From assembly GCA_945890645.1 (NCBI GenBank), contig CAMDCV010000019.1, positions 16,640-80,639 on the forward strand: a DNA stretch of 64,000 bases. The letters are read 5' to 3'. A program made the translations under genes and the position numbers. Numbering within the stretch: position 1 is the first letter of the stretch; each line of letters opens with the position of its first letter. This document shows, piece after piece, positions 46,222 through 55,545 of this stretch. This DNA comes from Akkermansia muciniphila. GTDB lineage: Bacteria; Verrucomicrobiota; Verrucomicrobiia; Verrucomicrobiales; Akkermansiaceae. The notes beneath the pieces are model-generated. The model was not told the DNA's origin, did not search any database, and saw nothing but the letters and a program-made list of their open reading frames with translations.

Positions 46222-46413
46222 ATGGCCGCAAAGAAAGCCGCAAAGAAAGCACCAGCTAAGAAGGCTCCCGCCAAAAAAGCTGCAGTGAAAAAAGCACCAG
46301 CCAAAAAGGCTCCAGCCAAAAAAGCTGCTGTTAAAGCACCAGCTAAAAAAGCCGTTGCTAAAAAAGCACCAGCTAAAAAGGCTCCAGCCAAAAAAGCTGC
46401 GAAGAAGAAGTAA
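46222..46413 (+). CDS. Histone H1-like DNA-binding protein
   Basis: This 63-residue protein consists almost only of lysine, alanine, proline and valine in repeats such as KKAPAKKAPAKKAAVK. Such AKP-rich tails bind DNA like the C-terminus of eukaryotic histone H1 and are known in chlamydiae (Hc1/Hc2), planctomycetes and others. It probably compacts DNA or modulates transcription. There is no structured domain. The start is the ATG at 46222; a longer frame upstream has no lysine-rich character. A terminator follows. Confidence 0.85.
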   Translation: MAAKKAAKKAPAKKAPAKKAAVKKAPAKKAPAKKAAVKAPAKKAVAKKAPAKKAPAKKAAKKK

Positions 46414-46431
46414 TTCCGTTGTTTCATTCTC

Positions 46432-46472
46432 CCTGCTGCTTGCTGATGCGTTCACCGCATCGAAGCAGCAGG
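46432..46472. other. Stable hairpin after the histone-like gene
   Basis: CCTGCTGCTT (46432-46441) pairs with AAGCAGCAGG (46463-46472), and inside it GATGCG pairs with CGCATC around a five-base loop. No T run follows, so it may protect the 3' end of the message or be a processing site. Confidence 0.7.
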
Positions 46473-46488
46473 ACAATGATTCGCCACA

Positions 46489-46538
46489 AGCGGGAGTCGC
46501 GGGCAGCTTAGATCTGCCAGAACGCGCTCCCGCTTTTT
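46489..46538 (+). terminator. Terminator of the histone-like gene
   Basis: AGCGGGAG (46489-46496) pairs with CTCCCGCT (46527-46534), with an inner GGCAG/CTGCC stem, followed by TTTTT (46534-46538). It lies between convergent genes. Confidence 0.8.
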
Positions 46539-46553
46539 ACGTACATTTCCTAG

Positions 46554-47387
46554 CTAAAGAAATGTAGTAATGCGCTCGATCACTTCGATGGGACTCACCC
46601 CCCCTTCACGCATGGCGCGCAAAGACAAAGCGTCATGACGCTTCGCGAGTCGTTTGCCTTGCTCATCGCATACCAACGAGTGATGCCAGTAACGGGGTTG
46701 TGGTACACCTAACAATTTCTGCAACATCACATGCACATGGGTGGAAGAGAGTAAGTCCTCACCTCGTGTCACCCAGGTAACATTTTGTGCCGCGTCATCA
46801 ACAACTACGGCCAAGTGATAGGACACACCGATGTCTTTTCGCGCGATCACAACATCGCCCAGCATTTGGGGATCCAACATGGATTCGCCGAAGCGATGAT
46901 CGTGCCAACTCAAGGGACCACAGAGTTGCGTCGCTTTTGCAGCATCGAGTCGCCATGACCAGCGATCCCCACGTTTGATGCGTTGTTGTTTTTCACTTTC
47001 CGTTAGGTTACGACATATACCCGGATAGAGCACACCTTCGAGTCCGTCGTCGCGTTGTGGTGCACTGGTCATCATCGCGATTTCCTTACGGGTGCAGAAA
47101 CACGGATAGAGCACGCCGAGGGTTTGCAGTTTTTCTAGTGCCGCTTGATACGCATCTGTTCGGTCGAGTTGCCGCCATGGCACCCCGCTCCAGGTGATGC
47201 CTAACCATGATAAGTCTTCTTCGATCGCATCATAGAATTCCGATCGAACGCGTGTGACATCGATGTCTTCAAAGCGCAGTAACATTTCGCCGCCGTTGCG
47301 TTTTGCCAGATCAAAAGCGATCCACGCCGCCAAGGCATGACCGAGGTGCAGATCGCCTGTGGGGCTCGGTGCAAATCGTGTGATCAT
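46554..47387 (-). CDS. gluQ: Glutamyl-Q tRNA(Asp) synthetase
   Basis: GluQ-RS attaches glutamate to queuosine at position 34 of tRNA(Asp). The 277-residue protein is a shortened glutamyl-tRNA synthetase without an anticodon-binding domain: FAPSPTGDLHLGHALAA carries the HIGH motif (H14-H17) and KRLAKRHDALSL the KMSKS-like motif. Its zinc-site region reads CFCTRKE...YPGICR, with the C-x-C...C pattern. It lies six bases downstream of mrp on the same strand. Confidence 0.93.
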   Translation of the reverse strand: MITRFAPSPTGDLHLGHALAAWIAFDLAKRNGGEMLLRFEDIDVTRVRSEFYDAIEEDLSWLGITWSGVPWRQLDRTDAYQAALEKLQTLGVLYPCFCTRKEIAMMTSAPQRDDGLEGVLYPGICRNLTESEKQQRIKRGDRWSWRLDAAKATQLCGPLSWHDHRFGESMLDPQMLGDVVIARKDIGVSYHLAVVVDDAAQNVTWVTRGEDLLSSTHVHVMLQKLLGVPQPRYWHHSLVCDEQGKRLAKRHDALSLRAMREGGVSPIEVIERITTFL

Positions 47388-47393
47388 GAAACA

Positions 47394-48422
47394 TTACGAG
47401 ATCAGCAATCGCGCCGCCTGATGAAAAGCCGCGGAGGCCGGACTGACTTTTGGGTTGAGCGTAGCTACAGGCTGGCCGGAATCGCCGCCTTGGGAAATGG
47501 GAACTTGAATGGGAATTTGCGCGAGCACAGGCACACGCAGTTTTTCCGCTTCGCGCACACCACCGCCTTGTCCAAAAAGATAGTAGCGCTTGCCAGCGTC
47601 ACACTCGAACCACGACATATTTTCGATGACTCCCAGAATCGGCACGTTGACTTTCGCAAACATACTCGCAGCTTTGCGCGCATCGATGAGAGCGACTTCC
47701 TGCGGCGTGGTGACGATCACCGCACCATGGAGAGCGACTGTTTGAACGATCGTGAGCTGGATATCGCCCGTGCCCGGTGGGAGATCGAGAATGAGATAAT
47801 CCAATTCGCCCCAAGCGACTTGGCGCAAGAATTGTTGCGTGTAGCGCGTGGCCAATGGTCCGCGCACGATGACTGGTGAGCGTTCTTCGAGCAACAAACC
47901 CATCGACATGATTTTCAGGCCATGTGTTTCGATGGGAATGATCTCATCGTTTTCATTCGCCAGTGGTTTTTCATGGCAACCAAACATCATCGCAATGGAG
48001 GGACCATAAAGGTCGCAATCGCAAAGGCCAACTTTCGCGCCAGTAGCGGCGAGTGCGATAGCGAGATTAGAGGAAACGGTGGATTTGCCAACACCGCCCT
48101 TACCCGAGGCGATAGCGATGATTTTTTTAACACCGGGAATCGAGGAAGCACCGGCCTGAGCACTCGTGGCTTGGGCGGCTGGATCTTTTACATCAATTTC
48201 TACTTTCACCGATGTGAAGCCCGGTAGTTGATCGAGCACCTCATGGCAGCTTTTGAAAATCTGTTGCGGCACCTCTGGATCGCGCGTTTGGATTTCCAAA
48301 CGGACGAGCAACGATGTTTTCTCGATCGTGATGTCCTTGACTAAGCCAAAGGAAACGATGTCCCGTGAAAATCCCGGATACCGAACCGTGCGTAACGCAT
48401 CGCGAATTAAATCAACTGTCAT
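47394..48422 (-). CDS. mrp: Mrp/ApbC iron-sulfur cluster carrier ATPase
   Basis: Mrp-type P-loop ATPases carry iron-sulfur clusters to target proteins. The 342-residue protein has an N-terminal MIP18/DUF59 domain (residues 1-75), a linker and the ATPase domain with the deviant Walker A GKGGVGKS (107-114), LILDLPPGTGD and IENMSWFECDAGKRYYLFGQ. Most relatives have a CxxC in that last stretch which holds the cluster; here only one cysteine remains. The ATG at 48422 starts with the conserved TVDLIRDAL; the longer open frame is not needed. Confidence 0.93.
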   Translation of the reverse strand: MTVDLIRDALRTVRYPGFSRDIVSFGLVKDITIEKTSLLVRLEIQTRDPEVPQQIFKSCHEVLDQLPGFTSVKVEIDVKDPAAQATSAQAGASSIPGVKKIIAIASGKGGVGKSTVSSNLAIALAATGAKVGLCDCDLYGPSIAMMFGCHEKPLANENDEIIPIETHGLKIMSMGLLLEERSPVIVRGPLATRYTQQFLRQVAWGELDYLILDLPPGTGDIQLTIVQTVALHGAVIVTTPQEVALIDARKAASMFAKVNVPILGVIENMSWFECDAGKRYYLFGQGGGVREAEKLRVPVLAQIPIQVPISQGGDSGQPVATLNPKVSPASAAFHQAARLLIS

Positions 48423-48501
48423 AAGGGTAAGTGTGGCGCGAGAGTAAACGTCCGAATGCCGCCCTTGGCAAAGGATATTTCCAAGGGCATCTAACGAAAC
48501 A

Positions 48502-49056
48502 TTACTTTTTCGGTTCCGGCTTCTTGCCACCTTCGGGAACAAACAGCAAGGTTACGCCATTAATGCAATAGCGTTGGTCTTTTGGCGTATCGAAGCCTTC
48601 GCCTTTGAATAAATGCCCCAAATGTCCATCGCATTTGCCGCATAGCACCTCCGTGCGAATCATGCCATGGGAAAGATCATCGCGCAAAACGACATTTTTA
48701 TTGTCACTCGCATCATAAAACGATGGCCAACCGCAATGCGAATCGAACTTATGCTTCGAGGAAAACAATTCTGCGTTACAACCGGCGCAGTAATAGGTGC
48801 CGCCACCTTGTTCCTTAAATTGTTTATAAACCGGACTATTTGCGGGCTCAGTACCGGCTTGGCGCAGCACACGATATTGTTCTGGAGTGAGAATGGCTTT
48901 CCACTCCTCAGAGGTTTTCTCCACTTTTTTTTCTGGCTGGGCGGGAGCTGTTTCTTGCGTTTTCATCACTTCTTTTTTTCCTTGTTCTTGGGCGATGCTA
49001 GTGAAGACGAGTAAGCCAAGCGAGGCGGTCATCACGATGAGCCATGTCTTTTTCAT
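48502..49056 (-). CDS. msrB: Exported peptide-methionine (R)-S-oxide reductase
   Basis: MsrB repairs oxidised methionine (R form). The 184-residue protein has a signal peptide (ending near SIAQ) and a linker rich in lysine, glutamate and proline, then the MsrB domain. Zinc ligands are C90 and C93 (YYCAGC) and C139 and C142 (LCGKC). The catalytic cysteine is C164 in QRYCINGVTL, and HCGWPSF supplies C108. Export points to repair of envelope proteins. It lies 31 bases after mtnP and 79 before mrp, on the same strand. Confidence 0.94.
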   Translation of the reverse strand: MKKTWLIVMTASLGLLVFTSIAQEQGKKEVMKTQETAPAQPEKKVEKTSEEWKAILTPEQYRVLRQAGTEPANSPVYKQFKEQGGGTYYCAGCNAELFSSKHKFDSHCGWPSFYDASDNKNVVLRDDLSHGMIRTEVLCGKCDGHLGHLFKGEGFDTPKDQRYCINGVTLLFVPEGGKKPEPKK

Positions 49057-49086
49057 ATCGACAAATTACTTCCAGTTGTTCGAGAA

Positions 49087-49953
49087 TCAAGCAAGTCGTT
49101 CGAGAATTTTTCCGAGCGCTGTCACTTGCGCCTCGGGCCACAGTGCGCGTGGTGTCATGATCGCGCCATCAAGCGAACGATGCTCCGGCCAGGTGGGCTC
49201 GTGGGGGATTTGCGCCACCACTCGACGGATCACCGCTTTCGCGGCGGCGACATTCGCATGAAGATGGCCCATCACCGCTTCTGCTGTAACGGCGGCCTCC
49301 TCGATTTTCCAACAATCGTAGTCGGTGATCATCGCAAGCGTTGCGAGTGCGATCTCCGCTTCACGCGCGAGCTTGGCCTCAGGCAAATTCGTCATGCCGA
49401 TCACATCAAACCCGAGTTTGCGATTCGTCTCGCTCTCCGCACGGGTGGAAAATGCCGGGCCGTCCATGTTTACATACGTGCCACCATCGTGGACCTGCAA
49501 GTTTTCCGCCACCGCCGCGTCGCGCAACAAAGCGCGCAGGCCCGCACTGATCGGATCACCGAAACTCACATGACCGACGATGCCCTTACCAAAAAACGTA
49601 TGATGCTCACGACGACTGGTGCGATCAAAAAACTGATCCGGCAACACCACATGACGCGGATGATATTCTTCCTTGAGACTCCCCACTGCCGTCACGCAGA
49701 TCAACCACCGCACCCCCACACTTCGCAAGGCCCAAATATTAGCCCGATGATTAATTTCCGTCGGCAGCAAACGATGGCCACGACCATGGCGCGGCATAAA
49801 CCACACCTGCCGTCCCGACATTATTCCACCAATCAAGGCATCGCTTGGCGCACCGAATGGCGTATCGATGAAAAGTTCCGCCGTTTTCTCAAAGCCATCA
49901 ATCTCATACAATCCACTCCCCCCAATCATCCCAATGGCAGCCGTCTCGCTCAT
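49087..49953 (-). CDS. mtnP: S-methyl-5'-thioadenosine phosphorylase
   Basis: MtnP cleaves methylthioadenosine, a by-product of polyamine and related synthesis, to adenine and methylthioribose phosphate. The 288-residue protein has IGMIGGSGLYEI near the start, LPRHGRGH-like MPRHGRGHRLLPTEINHRAN, the TAVGSLKEE phosphate site, VNMDGPAFSTRAESE and MTNLPEAKLAREAEIALATL. It is divergent from the TPR gene, with about 98 bases between the starts for both promoters. Confidence 0.93.
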   Translation of the reverse strand: MSETAAIGMIGGSGLYEIDGFEKTAELFIDTPFGAPSDALIGGIMSGRQVWFMPRHGRGHRLLPTEINHRANIWALRSVGVRWLICVTAVGSLKEEYHPRHVVLPDQFFDRTSRREHHTFFGKGIVGHVSFGDPISAGLRALLRDAAVAENLQVHDGGTYVNMDGPAFSTRAESETNRKLGFDVIGMTNLPEAKLAREAEIALATLAMITDYDCWKIEEAAVTAEAVMGHLHANVAAAKAVIRRVVAQIPHEPTWPEHRSLDGAIMTPRALWPEAQVTALGKILERLA

Positions 49954-50051
49954 GCCACACCGTGGCAAAGCTTACGCTTTTTGACAATCATGATCTGATG
50001 CCGTGTGCTGACTTTGCTTGTGTCGGGAAAAATTTCGTTTACGTTATCGGC

Positions 50052-51392
50052 ATGCTTCGAATTGTTAGCATCGTGATCGGCACAGGCGCTTTGCTTGCGG
50101 CGCAAGACACTGCTCTGGCACGACGTGAATTCGCGCAGGCAGTTTTGGCGGGTCAACGTGGCGATGCCGATGCCAAGGCGCAACACGAAGAAGCCGCTCG
50201 CATCGCTCACCCGACGGCGATTTTATTAGTCGATCGTGCCGCGCGCCGTGCGATTAAAGACGATGATATCAAAACAGCATCGACCCTGTATCGCACGCTC
50301 GCCGAGAACCGGGCAGATTCCTTGCACGCGCAATTTCTCTACGTCGATTTTCTCCGCGCACAGAGCAAAGAAGATGACTTCGCCTTAAAAATGGCCGTGG
50401 ATAAATTGGAGAGTTTGCAAAAAGATTTACCCTCCGACCCGCAAGTGCTTGAGCGTTTGCTTCGACTTTACGAACAACAGGGCCTGCGCCCCAAATCAGA
50501 AGCACTCTATCAGGCCTATCTGAAACTACCGCAACCCGATCCCACGGTAGCGGAAATGTTCACACGCATCTTGCGCGACCAAGACGATGCCCAATCGCGC
50601 GAACAACTCGACCGCATGTATCGCCAACGCATGGAGGAAACGCCCGAAGATCCGACCCTCGCGCGTGCCGCATCGGAACATTTTCGTAAAACCAGTCGCG
50701 TCCCCGAGGCGATCGCGTTATTGCAAACGCACGTAAAGGCCGCACCCTCCTCGCTCGATATGCGCGTGCGCCTCGGCATCCTCTTATTAGCCGACAAAAA
50801 AACCGCAGAGGGCGAAGCAGCATTGGTCGCCGCTCTGGCAATTGATCCTACACTTTTCGTCGCCCATCAATCGCTCGCCAAGTTTTATGGGCAGCAGGAA
50901 AAGCCCGATCTCGCGCGCAAGCACCGCAGTGAGATGCTCAAACTACGCGGGGGGGATGCCACCGAGTTTCGCGATGTCGGCCAAGAATTTCTCAAAGCAA
51001 ACGATGCCAAATCAGCACGCATTTTATTCGAAAAAGCCTGCTTTGATTACCCGAAGGACGTCGATCTTCTCTACCTGCGGGCCGTTGCCACTCATCTCGA
51101 TGCCGAAGAATCTGCCAAGGCACCAGCTCTTTTCGATGAAGCCGAAAAGCTTGCTAAAGAGCCAACACGCAATCCGCTTTATTTGCGCAACGCCGCAGAA
51201 TCATTCTGGACCGCCAAGCAGACTGACAAAGCCGAAGCTCGCCTGCGCGATGCGATCAAAGCCTATCCCGCAGCCGAGAAAAAAGAGAGTGCCGCAGCGA
51301 TTCGTCTGCTCGCCAGTTGGTGGCAGCAGCAAAACAAAAACGCCGACGCCGCCAAAGCTCTCCTCCAACGAGCCGAAATGTTAGAGAAATAA
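50052..51392 (+). CDS. Exported tetratricopeptide repeat protein
   Basis: The 446-residue protein begins with a hydrophobic signal-like segment (MLRIVSIVIGTGALLAAQD) and is followed by helical repeats of about 34 residues (for example AREEFAQAVLAGQRGDAD-like starts and ALAIDPTLFVAHQSLAKFYG), with many alanines and charged residues typical of TPR units. These serve as protein-binding scaffolds. The ATG at 50052 is chosen over one at 49962 because it places the hydrophobic segment first. The binding partner is unknown. Confidence 0.85.
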   Translation: MLRIVSIVIGTGALLAAQDTALARREFAQAVLAGQRGDADAKAQHEEAARIAHPTAILLVDRAARRAIKDDDIKTASTLYRTLAENRADSLHAQFLYVDFLRAQSKEDDFALKMAVDKLESLQKDLPSDPQVLERLLRLYEQQGLRPKSEALYQAYLKLPQPDPTVAEMFTRILRDQDDAQSREQLDRMYRQRMEETPEDPTLARAASEHFRKTSRVPEAIALLQTHVKAAPSSLDMRVRLGILLLADKKTAEGEAALVAALAIDPTLFVAHQSLAKFYGQQEKPDLARKHRSEMLKLRGGDATEFRDVGQEFLKANDAKSARILFEKACFDYPKDVDLLYLRAVATHLDAEESAKAPALFDEAEKLAKEPTRNPLYLRNAAESFWTAKQTDKAEARLRDAIKAYPAAEKKESAAAIRLLASWWQQQNKNADAAKALLQRAEMLEK

Positions 51393-51483
51393 CCGTGGCT
51401 GAGTCGTCTCGCCTCCCAGCCTAAAACTCCCCACAACTGCGAAAACACTGGACGTAGGCTGTCAATGTGATGAGCTATGCGCG

Positions 51484-52488
51484 GTGACCACAGAAACCCA
51501 GGAAATGGCGTATTTCGGCCTCTCGCAAGGGAGGCGATTGATCGGCTATGGACCCTTCACACGCAGCGCGCAACGCCCCGCCGATAGTGTTGCCTTTTAT
51601 TTGAACGACTTTGGCCTCACCGACGAAAAACCATGGCGCATCCCGCAACGCTGGGAAATCGTAGAGGCGGCAGACATCGCTCAGGAGCCATTGCCGCATA
51701 TCGAGTGGCAAGCACCGGACGCTGGTTCCTTCGCGCAAGTTTTCCAAGACATCTCCCAAGCGATCCGACAAGGGGTGTTTGAAAAAACCGTGCCAGTCAG
51801 TGTCGAAAATGGGATTTTACAGCACGGTGACTTGCGCGCTTTTGCAAAAGCTTTTGCCCGCGTGGCGGCACCGAAAATTTCCTACGCTTGGCTTGATGCC
51901 GAGGGTGGATTCGCCGGAGCTACCCCAGAGTTATTATTCGCGCTGCAGGGTCGTCAGTTGCAAACCATGGCTTTAGCCGGCACAGCACGACGCGAGGAAC
52001 GCGAAATGCTTGCCGTGGACGAAAAAGAAATCCGCGAGCACGAATACGTTGCCAAAAATCTCATGGCCAAATTAGCGGACATGGGCACCTTGGTGCGGCA
52101 TGAACGCGCGATTCTCGATCTTGGACCCATCGTGCATTTTCAATCGCTGATTGATGTCGAACTCGAGGATGACACTGCCGTGGAAGTGCTGTTGCGAAAG
52201 TTGCATCCTACGCCAGCGCTCGGGCCATTGCCGCGCACCAAGGAGACGATGGATTTATTGTTAGGCTGGCGCAAACAACTCGGTTGCCCAGCGGAATTTG
52301 GTGCGCCCTTTGGATTATGGTTTGAAGGTGAGTTCCGCGCCGTGGTTGCGATCCGTGGCATTTGGTGGCAAGGTGAACAGGTCATGCTTCCTGCAGGTTG
52401 CGGTGTTATCGAAGCCAGCCGTGTGGTCAATGAATGGCGCGAACTGCGTCTCAAACGCGAAGCGGTAAAGTCCGCCATCGGCCTCTAA
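51484..52488 (+). CDS. Chorismate-binding enzyme (isochorismate or aminodeoxychorismate synthase-like)
   Basis: The 334-residue protein is a short member of the chorismate-utilising family: FAGATPELLF, LAGTARRE, the metal-binding KEIREHEYVAKNL, LHPTPALGPLPR and AGCGVIEASRVVNEW near the C-terminus. The HPTPA stretch is most like isochorismate synthase (MenF), which would feed menaquinone; but PabB/TrpE-like roles cannot be excluded. It lacks the N-terminal domain of anthranilate synthases. The start is GTG at 51484. It lies 12 bases before glnD. Confidence 0.83.
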   Translation: MTTETQEMAYFGLSQGRRLIGYGPFTRSAQRPADSVAFYLNDFGLTDEKPWRIPQRWEIVEAADIAQEPLPHIEWQAPDAGSFAQVFQDISQAIRQGVFEKTVPVSVENGILQHGDLRAFAKAFARVAAPKISYAWLDAEGGFAGATPELLFALQGRQLQTMALAGTARREEREMLAVDEKEIREHEYVAKNLMAKLADMGTLVRHERAILDLGPIVHFQSLIDVELEDDTAVEVLLRKLHPTPALGPLPRTKETMDLLLGWRKQLGCPAEFGAPFGLWFEGEFRAVVAIRGIWWQGEQVMLPAGCGVIEASRVVNEWRELRLKREAVKSAIGL

Positions 52489-52500
52489 TCAACTATTTCC

Positions 52501-55242
52501 ATGAGCGAAGCAACTCCCACTATCCAAGAACGCGCTGCAAAATGGCTAGCGCCTGTCATGCAGGGTCAACTCTCGCCCGCTGAGTGCATCTCTGCCTTCA
52601 AAGGATTTCTCACCGCCGAAGAAGAAGCGATCCGACAACGCCATCGCGATGGCGCCGGTGGACTCGAAATCGCCAGTGCGCGTGCCGAGCTGATGGATAC
52701 AATGTTGCAATCAGCCCATCAGTGGGCCTGTCTTACTCAAGAGAAAAAACTACCATCGCACACACTCGTTGCCATTGGTGGCTACGGTCGCGCCTTACTC
52801 AACCCTTGCTCAGACATCGACTTGCTCTTCCTCTTGCCAGGCGCAGCGGAAAGCATACCACCTTCGGTGAAGCAAGTTGTCGAAGCGATTCTCTATCTAC
52901 TCTGGGACATGGGGCTAAAGGTCGGGCACTCGGTGCGCTCGATCAAGGAATGCATCATCGAGGCAAACAACGATCAGCAAAACAAAACCGCGATGCTCGG
53001 CACTCGTCTGGTTGCGGGAGATAAGGCTCTCTATCAGGATTATCGTGCGCGCTTTGAAAAAGAATGCGTGCAGAAAAAACAAGCCGAATTTATTGAACTG
53101 CGCCGACAAGATCAACGCACGCGTCATAAAAAATATTGGAATACCCCTTTCCTGCAAGAGCCAAACGTCAAAGAATCCTGCGGCGGCCTGCGCGACTACA
53201 ATAACATCCTATGGGTCTCGCATGTGAAACGCGGCATCACCGACCTTAAGGATCTCGTCAAAGAAAAAAGCCTCAGTGCTGCCGCCTATCAAGAAATCAA
53301 CGACGCGTATGATTTCCTCCACCGCGTGCGCAATGAACTGCATTACGAGACCGGTAAGGCCAATGACATCCTCACACTACGCTTGCAAGGGGTCGTAGCC
53401 ACCTCTTTCAACTACCCGCAAAAGAGCATTTTGCGTCGCACCGAGGCCTTCATGCGCGACTACTACACGCATACTCGATTTCTTTGGCAGCACACCACTT
53501 CACTGATGGAAATTTATCAGATCGAAGAACAACAAGCGGCTAACTCAGGTCTTCGCTCTTACCTCACCTTCCGCAAGAGCAAGCGCGAAGAGTTCGATGG
53601 CTTCACTGCGAAGGATGATCGCATCTACGCTTTATCACCGGACATTTTCACCACCGACCCGAACCGCCTGATGCGATTGTTCCAACACTGCCAAGTGCGC
53701 ACGTTGAAACTCTCGCCACCGATGCGCAAGTTGGTGAAAGAGCATCTCGATCTGGTGGACAAAAATTTCCGCTATGCCAAAGCGAATCGCGATACCTTTC
53801 AAGCGATACTCGAACGCAAGGGCGACGTCGCACGCATTCTGCGCTTGATGCACCGTGTGCGCTTTCTGGGTCGTTACTTGCCGGAGTTTGATGCCATGGA
53901 CTGCTTGGTGCAGCATGAGTTTTTCCATCGCTACACGGCTGATGAACATACGCTGCGCTGTGTCGATCAACTTGATGCGCTCGTGACAGATGAAGCGCCG
54001 CAACGCGCCTTATATCGTCGATTATTGTTAGAAATTTCCGATCCTTACGCGCTTTATCTCGCCGTGATCATGCATGATACCGGTCGTGCCGAAGATGTGC
54101 GCGAGCATATCGATGGCTCGACGATGCTCGCCAATCGTGTTTGCAAACGTTTGCAAATCACCGGCGCACGTCGTGCGATGTTGATGTTCCTCGTGGACAA
54201 TCATCTCATCTTCTGGCGCACCGCCACCACCAAGAACATCGAAGATCCCAACGTTGTGGCGGAGTTTGCCGCGGTGATGAAAACGAAGGAAAATCTCGAT
54301 GCGTTGCTCCTTTTCACATTTGCCGATTCCAATGGCACCGCACCCGATGCCTGGAACGGCTGGAAAGAATCACTGATGCGGCAACTGCATTCCTTGACCA
54401 GTCGTTTCCTCGATCAAGGGCGCGATGGCTACACGGCATCGATCGAAGAACAAAAACGCGAGCTTCGCAGCGCCGTGCTGGAGATGATGCGTGAGGATTA
54501 TCAACCCTGGGTGAACGAACACTTCGAGCGCATGCCCGAAGCGGCTTTCAGTTTCCGTCAGGCCCCGCATATCGTCACCCAGGTGCGCACCGTGCGGCAC
54601 TTCGTGCAGCGCGAGGAGACACAAGAAAACGCCTACTGCATTAAATGGAACGACCTTGCCGACAAGGGCTATTCGGAGCTGATCCTCGCTACCCGCAATC
54701 GTCCGAATTTGTTAGAAAAAATTTGCTGCGCACTCGCTTCACAGCAGATCAACATTTTATCTGCGGATTTCTACACCCGTACCGATGGCATCGTCGTCGA
54801 TATCTTCCGCGTTTGTAACATCAACTTCGAGCCCATCGCCGATGCGACAGTACGCAAGCGTTTTACGGAAACTTTCGATGCGATTTTTGCGACTCATGAG
54901 TACAACCCCGCGCAGTATCTCAAGCGTAAGAAAAATTTCCTCGCACCGCGCACTGATGGCGGCATCTCCTTTCCCGTGCGCAGCTATATCAGCAATGATT
55001 TGCACCCGTCCTGCACTACCGTGGAAATCCAAGCGCTTGATCGCATCGGCCTATTGCACGATTTGTTTCACGCCATCAATTCGCATCAACTCGATACCGT
55101 GCACGCGCGTATTTGTACTGAAAAAGGTGCGGCGGTCGATACCCTCTACATCACCCACCCTGGCGGCGCGAAGATCACCGATCCAGGAATTTTAGACCAC
55201 CTGAAACAAGAGCTCGATGCCTTACTGTTGCGCGAGGAATAA
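52501..55242 (+). CDS. glnD: [Protein-PII] uridylyltransferase/uridylyl-removing enzyme
   Basis: GlnD senses glutamine and adds or removes UMP from PII proteins, thereby controlling nitrogen metabolism. The 913-residue protein has the nucleotidyltransferase motif GGYGRALLNPCSDIDLLFL (93-111, metal ligands D105 and D107), the PII-UTase helical domain, an HD domain (YLAVIMHDTGRAEDVREH) and two C-terminal ACT domains (ILATRNRPNLLEKICCALAS and VEIQALDRIGLLHDLFHAIN). All domains are in order and the length is normal. Confidence 0.95.
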   Translation: MSEATPTIQERAAKWLAPVMQGQLSPAECISAFKGFLTAEEEAIRQRHRDGAGGLEIASARAELMDTMLQSAHQWACLTQEKKLPSHTLVAIGGYGRALLNPCSDIDLLFLLPGAAESIPPSVKQVVEAILYLLWDMGLKVGHSVRSIKECIIEANNDQQNKTAMLGTRLVAGDKALYQDYRARFEKECVQKKQAEFIELRRQDQRTRHKKYWNTPFLQEPNVKESCGGLRDYNNILWVSHVKRGITDLKDLVKEKSLSAAAYQEINDAYDFLHRVRNELHYETGKANDILTLRLQGVVATSFNYPQKSILRRTEAFMRDYYTHTRFLWQHTTSLMEIYQIEEQQAANSGLRSYLTFRKSKREEFDGFTAKDDRIYALSPDIFTTDPNRLMRLFQHCQVRTLKLSPPMRKLVKEHLDLVDKNFRYAKANRDTFQAILERKGDVARILRLMHRVRFLGRYLPEFDAMDCLVQHEFFHRYTADEHTLRCVDQLDALVTDEAPQRALYRRLLLEISDPYALYLAVIMHDTGRAEDVREHIDGSTMLANRVCKRLQITGARRAMLMFLVDNHLIFWRTATTKNIEDPNVVAEFAAVMKTKENLDALLLFTFADSNGTAPDAWNGWKESLMRQLHSLTSRFLDQGRDGYTASIEEQKRELRSAVLEMMREDYQPWVNEHFERMPEAAFSFRQAPHIVTQVRTVRHFVQREETQENAYCIKWNDLADKGYSELILATRNRPNLLEKICCALASQQINILSADFYTRTDGIVVDIFRVCNINFEPIADATVRKRFTETFDAIFATHEYNPAQYLKRKKNFLAPRTDGGISFPVRSYISNDLHPSCTTVEIQALDRIGLLHDLFHAINSHQLDTVHARICTEKGAAVDTLYITHPGGAKITDPGILDHLKQELDALLLREE

Positions 55243-55247
55243 ACGCC

Positions 55248-55475
55248 ATGACCGACCAACCACAGCACCCGCGCGATCCCTTGCATGGCATTACCTTGCA
55301 ACACATCGTTGAGACGCTTGTGGCCAAACACGGATGGGAGGAAATGGGTGCGCGCATTCCCATTCGCTGCTTTCAGCTCGACCCGAGTGTCAAATCCAGC
55401 CTTACCTTCCTTCGCAAAACTCCTTGGGCGCGCCAAAAAGTGGAGGCTTGGTATATCAAAGAGACATTGAAATAA
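55248..55475 (+). CDS. VF530 family small DNA-binding-like protein
   Basis: The 75-residue protein matches the VF530 (DUF2132) family by its pattern: DPLHGITLQHIVETLVAKHG, WEEMGARIPIRCF and SVKSSLTFLRKTPWARQKVE. The family has a fold related to SAP- or transcription-factor-like domains that bind DNA, but its function is unproven. It begins five bases after glnD and may share its transcript. Confidence 0.88.
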   Translation: MTDQPQHPRDPLHGITLQHIVETLVAKHGWEEMGARIPIRCFQLDPSVKSSLTFLRKTPWARQKVEAWYIKETLK

Positions 55476-55545
55476 ATGCCGTCAAAATTATAAAATTGAC
55501 ACTCCGCATATTTTGCTCTAACTTGGATTTGTTACTAACGAGCAA

